Shown piece after piece: positions 61,415 through 64,000 of a stretch of DNA of 64,000 bases (its first letter is position 1; each line of letters begins with the position of its first letter). Origin of the DNA: CAILZL01 sp050248275 (GTDB taxonomy: Bacteria > Pseudomonadota > Gammaproteobacteria > Steroidobacterales > Steroidobacteraceae); NCBI GenBank assembly GCA_050248275.1, contig JBFWSR010000008.1, positions 1 through 64,000 on the forward strand. The letters are read 5' to 3'. Below the pieces are notes generated by a model. The model saw only the letters and a program-made list of their open reading frames with translations, was not told the DNA's origin and made no database searches. Made by a program: the position numbers and the translations under genes.

Positions 61415-62734
61415 ATGCAGTCACTGCTTGCCAAGATATTGAACGGACTGGATCAGTTGACCACCGGCATGGGCCTGGTGCAACTGGCCGCGCTGGCACT
61501 CATCATTATCGTCGTCGTTGCCCTGGGTCGCTGGCTGCGCAAATCCGAAGCCATGCGCCGGGTGGCCGATCAGGCCGGCTTCCGTTATCGCCTGCTCGAA
61601 GCCCTGTATATCGTCGTGCCGCATCTGCTGGCCCTGGTGTTGACCGCTGCCAGCGCCGGCTTTCTGCATGCCCTGAAACAGACACCGGCACTGCTGGATA
61701 CCAGCATGCCGCTCATCGGTCTGCTGGTGGTGGTGCGTCTCGCCGTATTCGTCTTCCGCGTCTCGGCCGGCGAACGTGCGCCCATCAAGGGCTGGGGCAA
61801 CACCATCAGCCTGCTGATCTGGACTGCGCTGTCACTGCACATGCTGGGCTGGTTTGAACCCGTGGTGAATGCGCTGGACAGCGCCGCCATCCAGGCCGGA
61901 TCGGCGCGCATCAGCATCTGGTCGGTGGTGAAGGTGCTGTTCACCGTGGGGCTGTTCGTGCTTGGCGCGGTATGGCTGGCACGCTGGATCGAGCGCCGCC
62001 TGATGGCCATGACGGCCATAGCCATCAACATGCGGATTGGCCTGTCCAAATTCTTCCAGGCCGGCTTGATTGCCCTGTCCATTCTCCTCGGCCTGAATGC
62101 CTCAGGCCTGGATCTGACCACGCTCAATGTCCTGACCGGCGCCATCGGCATCGGCCTGGGTTTCGGCTTGCAGGCCATTGCCTCCAACTTCGTCAGCGGT
62201 TTCGTGTTGTTGATGGATCGCTCCATCAAGCCCGGCGATGTCATCAGCTTCAGTGGCACCACCGGCACCACCACGGAAAATTTCGGCTGGGTGCATGAAC
62301 TGCGCGGCCGCTATGTAGTGGTTCGGGATCGCGATGGCGTGGACACCCTGGTGCCCAACCAGCATCTGATCACCAACCCGGTGATCAATTGGAGCTACAC
62401 CGATCCACGCGTACGCCTGAAACTGCCGGTGCGCGTCAGCTACGACTGTGATCCGGAGGAAGCATTGGCTGTATTGATACAGGCAGCACATGATCATCAC
62501 CGCATCCTGCGCGACCCCTGTCCCGTATCGCGCCTCATGGGCTTCGGCGACTATGGTTTTGATCTGGAGCTGCGCTTCTGGATCGCCGATCCGCAGGAAG
62601 GCGTGAATAACGTGCGTTCGGATGTGAACCGCACCATCTGGAAACTGTTCCAGCAACACGGCATTCGTATTCCCGTGCCGCAATACGATGTCAAAGTACA
62701 ACCGGCCAGCCTGCTGCCGGATGCGGCGGACTGA
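61415..62734 (+). CDS. Mechanosensitive ion channel, MscS family
   Basis: A pressure-gated channel protein of 439 residues. Five hydrophobic helices precede the MscS core. The pore helix has the Gly/Ala pattern NVLTGAIGIGLGFGLQAIASNF, and the beta domain follows with MDRSIKPGDVISFSG, FGWVHELRGRYVVVRDRDG and LVPNQHLITNPVINWS. It is longer than MscS (286) because of the extra N-terminal helices, like YbdG/YnaI-type channels. It shares one base with arfB. Confidence 0.92.
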   Translation: MQSLLAKILNGLDQLTTGMGLVQLAALALIIIVVVALGRWLRKSEAMRRVADQAGFRYRLLEALYIVVPHLLALVLTAASAGFLHALKQTPALLDTSMPLIGLLVVVRLAVFVFRVSAGERAPIKGWGNTISLLIWTALSLHMLGWFEPVVNALDSAAIQAGSARISIWSVVKVLFTVGLFVLGAVWLARWIERRLMAMTAIAINMRIGLSKFFQAGLIALSILLGLNASGLDLTTLNVLTGAIGIGLGFGLQAIASNFVSGFVLLMDRSIKPGDVISFSGTTGTTTENFGWVHELRGRYVVVRDRDGVDTLVPNQHLITNPVINWSYTDPRVRLKLPVRVSYDCDPEEALAVLIQAAHDHHRILRDPCPVSRLMGFGDYGFDLELRFWIADPQEGVNNVRSDVNRTIWKLFQQHGIRIPVPQYDVKVQPASLLPDAAD

Positions 62735-63177
62735 TGAGCACGCCCGCTACCGACCTGACGGATGCGCTGGCCAAACTGGGCGTGCCCGAAACAGCCCTGC
62801 ACCTGCGCATGGTGCGCAGCAGCGGCCCCGGCGGTCAGAACGTCAACAAGGTGTCCACTGCCATACAACTGAGCTGCGATGTCCAGGCCTGCGATTTGAG
62901 CGATCCCGCCAAGGCGCGCCTCAAAACCCTTGCCGGTCGCCGCATGAATAACGACGGCGTGCTCAGTCTCACTGCACAGCGCCTGCGCACCCAGGAACAG
63001 AACCGACGCGATGCCCTGGAACGGCTGCTCGAATTGATTGCCCAGGCGCACATCGTGCCCAAATTGCGCCGCGCCACCAAACCGACCCAGGCATCCAGGA
63101 TGCGCCGTCTGGAAGGCAAGCAGCAGCGCAGCCAGCACAAACAGCTACGGCGCAAAGTCAGCAGCCACGACGATTGA
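62734..63177 (+). CDS. arfB: Alternative ribosome-rescue factor ArfB (YaeJ)
   Basis: ArfB enters the empty A site of stalled ribosomes and releases the peptide. The 147-residue protein has the catalytic GGQ in RSSGPGGQNVNKVST near residue 32 and a basic C-terminal tail (KQQRSQHKQLRRK) that enters the mRNA channel. Both parts are needed in E. coli. It starts at the last base of the MscS stop (TGATGA). Confidence 0.94.
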   Translation: MSTPATDLTDALAKLGVPETALHLRMVRSSGPGGQNVNKVSTAIQLSCDVQACDLSDPAKARLKTLAGRRMNNDGVLSLTAQRLRTQEQNRRDALERLLELIAQAHIVPKLRRATKPTQASRMRRLEGKQQRSQHKQLRRKVSSHDD

Positions 63178-63271
63178 TGCCGGCGAGACGCTCGACGAAT
63201 TCAAGAGCAAGAATCGGAGTGTCGCCGGTCATCGGGATTGATACAGTCCCGGCGAGGTCATCGTCCACACC

Positions 63272-64000
63272 ATGAAATCCCCGGCAAGAAATCTGCAGCG
63301 TACAGCGCTCATCACCCAGGCCTGCCGCCTGATCGAGCAGGCGGACAATGCGCCGCCACTGCAACAACTGGCTGGCCAACTGGGCGTCAGCAGTTTTCAT
63401 TTTCACCGCCTGTTCAAACAGGCCACCGGCCTGACGCCCAGACAATATGCGCTGGCGCAACGCCAACAACGCCTGCGCCAAGCACTGGATGGCGGCAGCA
63501 ACATCACTACAGCCATTCTCGATGCGGGTTATCAGAGCAACAGCCGCTTCTACGAAAAGGCGCATGCCGTGCTGGGCATGAACGCCAGCCGTTATCGGGC
63601 CGGCGGCGTCCAGCTCGACATTCGTTTCGCGATTGGCGAATGCTCGCTCGGCTCGATCCTGGTGGCGCAGAGCGCGCAAGGCGTATGCGCCATTCTGCTC
63701 GGCGACGATCCCGAAGCGCTTGCGCACGATCTGCAGGATCGCTTTCCAAGTGCCAACCTCATGGGCGGCGACCGCGATTTTGAACAGGTGGTGGCAATAG
63801 TCGTTGGTTTCATCGAAACGCCCCGTCTGGGGCTGGACTTGCCGCTCGACATTCGTGGCACGGCATTCCAGCAGCGGGTCTGGCAGGCGCTGCAGAAAAT
63901 CCCGCCGGGAAGCACGGCCAGCTATGCCGAAATTGCGGCGCGCATCGGCGCACCGCATTCCGTGCGTGCCGTGGCAAACGCCTGCGCAGCGAATACATTG
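63272..64000 (+). CDS. Ada-like bifunctional AraC regulator / O6-methylguanine-DNA methyltransferase (partial)
   Basis: The first 243 codons are visible; the gene runs off the right edge. Residues about 12-105 form an AraC-type helix-turn-helix domain (LAGQLGVSSFHFHRLFKQATG; DAGYQSNSRFYEKAHAVLGM). The next part starts the methyltransferase (IRFAIGECSLGSILVAQ; DIRGTAFQQRVWQAL; ANACAANTL). The active-site PCHR would lie just past the edge. An in-frame stop at 63239 shows that the usual N-terminal AdaA domain with the methyl-phosphotriester cysteine is absent. Confidence 0.9.
   Translation, partial: MKSPARNLQRTALITQACRLIEQADNAPPLQQLAGQLGVSSFHFHRLFKQATGLTPRQYALAQRQQRLRQALDGGSNITTAILDAGYQSNSRFYEKAHAVLGMNASRYRAGGVQLDIRFAIGECSLGSILVAQSAQGVCAILLGDDPEALAHDLQDRFPSANLMGGDRDFEQVVAIVVGFIETPRLGLDLPLDIRGTAFQQRVWQALQKIPPGSTASYAEIAARIGAPHSVRAVANACAANTL

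Overview
The window is GC-rich, almost fully coding DNA from a gammaproteobacterium. Three features point there: the gene order of the murein/division cluster, the rnpB-rsmI-lpoA-yraN / sspBA-petABC / murA-ibaG / kdsDC-lptCAB-rpoN-hpf-rapZ backbone, and an SAH riboswitch on ahcY. The backbone resembles Pseudomonas-, Xanthomonadales- and Nevskiales-type genomes, but several usual members are missing (gmhA/dolP, hisGDC, the mla genes, ptsN/ptsO). I therefore do not assign a genus.

Layout. 1-11476 (minus strand) is the dcw cluster mraZ-rsmH-ftsL-ftsI-murE-murF-mraY-murD-ftsW-murG-murC (murC is cut by the window edge). It has a readable promoter and three MraZ boxes in front of mraZ, and most genes overlap by 1-4 bases. 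11708-12098 is RNase P RNA. 12196-16478 holds rsmI, lpoA, yraN and sspAB. 16572-19193 is the cytochrome bc1 operon. 19438-23250 has a DegS-type protease, murA, ibaG and a DmeF-type metal exporter with a ten-copy His-Asp hexanucleotide repeat. 23337-29738 is the LPS precursor/transport and nitrogen-regulation block kdsD-kdsC-lptC-lptA-lptB-rpoN-hpf-rapZ. 29767-34131 carries pbpG, mgtE, a patatin phospholipase and an exported peroxiredoxin. 34231-40255 (minus) is the central carbon block tkt-gap-pgk-pyk with several intergenic hairpins. 40467-43256 is metK, an SAH riboswitch and ahcY. 43550-47338 holds cpdA, a TraB/GumN protein, crcB, rubredoxin and hemL.

47351-58753 is an accessory surface-glycan island. 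It has a GT-C-like membrane protein, four GT2 enzymes (one WaaE-like), one GT4 enzyme, a DUF5672 protein, a Wzi-type outer-membrane protein, a SAM-methyltransferase-like protein and an FkbM methyltransferase broken by a one-base frameshift. Gene directions alternate, intergenic gaps are longer, and parts look more AT-rich than the flanks. No flippase, polymerase or Wza/Wzc-type export gene is visible. The island sits between hemL and the housekeeping pair yrfG/cysQ. The window closes with cysQ, a DUF3301 gene containing a perfect 15-bp inverted repeat, a DUF465 gene, an MscS channel, arfB and the start of an Ada-like gene without the N-terminal Ada domain.

Taken together the window is mainly envelope biology: peptidoglycan precursor synthesis and septal machinery, LPS precursor supply and transport, periplasmic proteolysis and PBP control, and a variable surface polysaccharide module. 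I do not see a clearly unprecedented multi-gene system. The most unusual items are the glycan island with its broken FkbM gene, an LpoA homologue with no lipobox cysteine, the inverted heptamer arrays before crcB, the perfect inverted repeat inside the DUF3301 gene, and the metK-hairpin-SAH riboswitch-ahcY arrangement.
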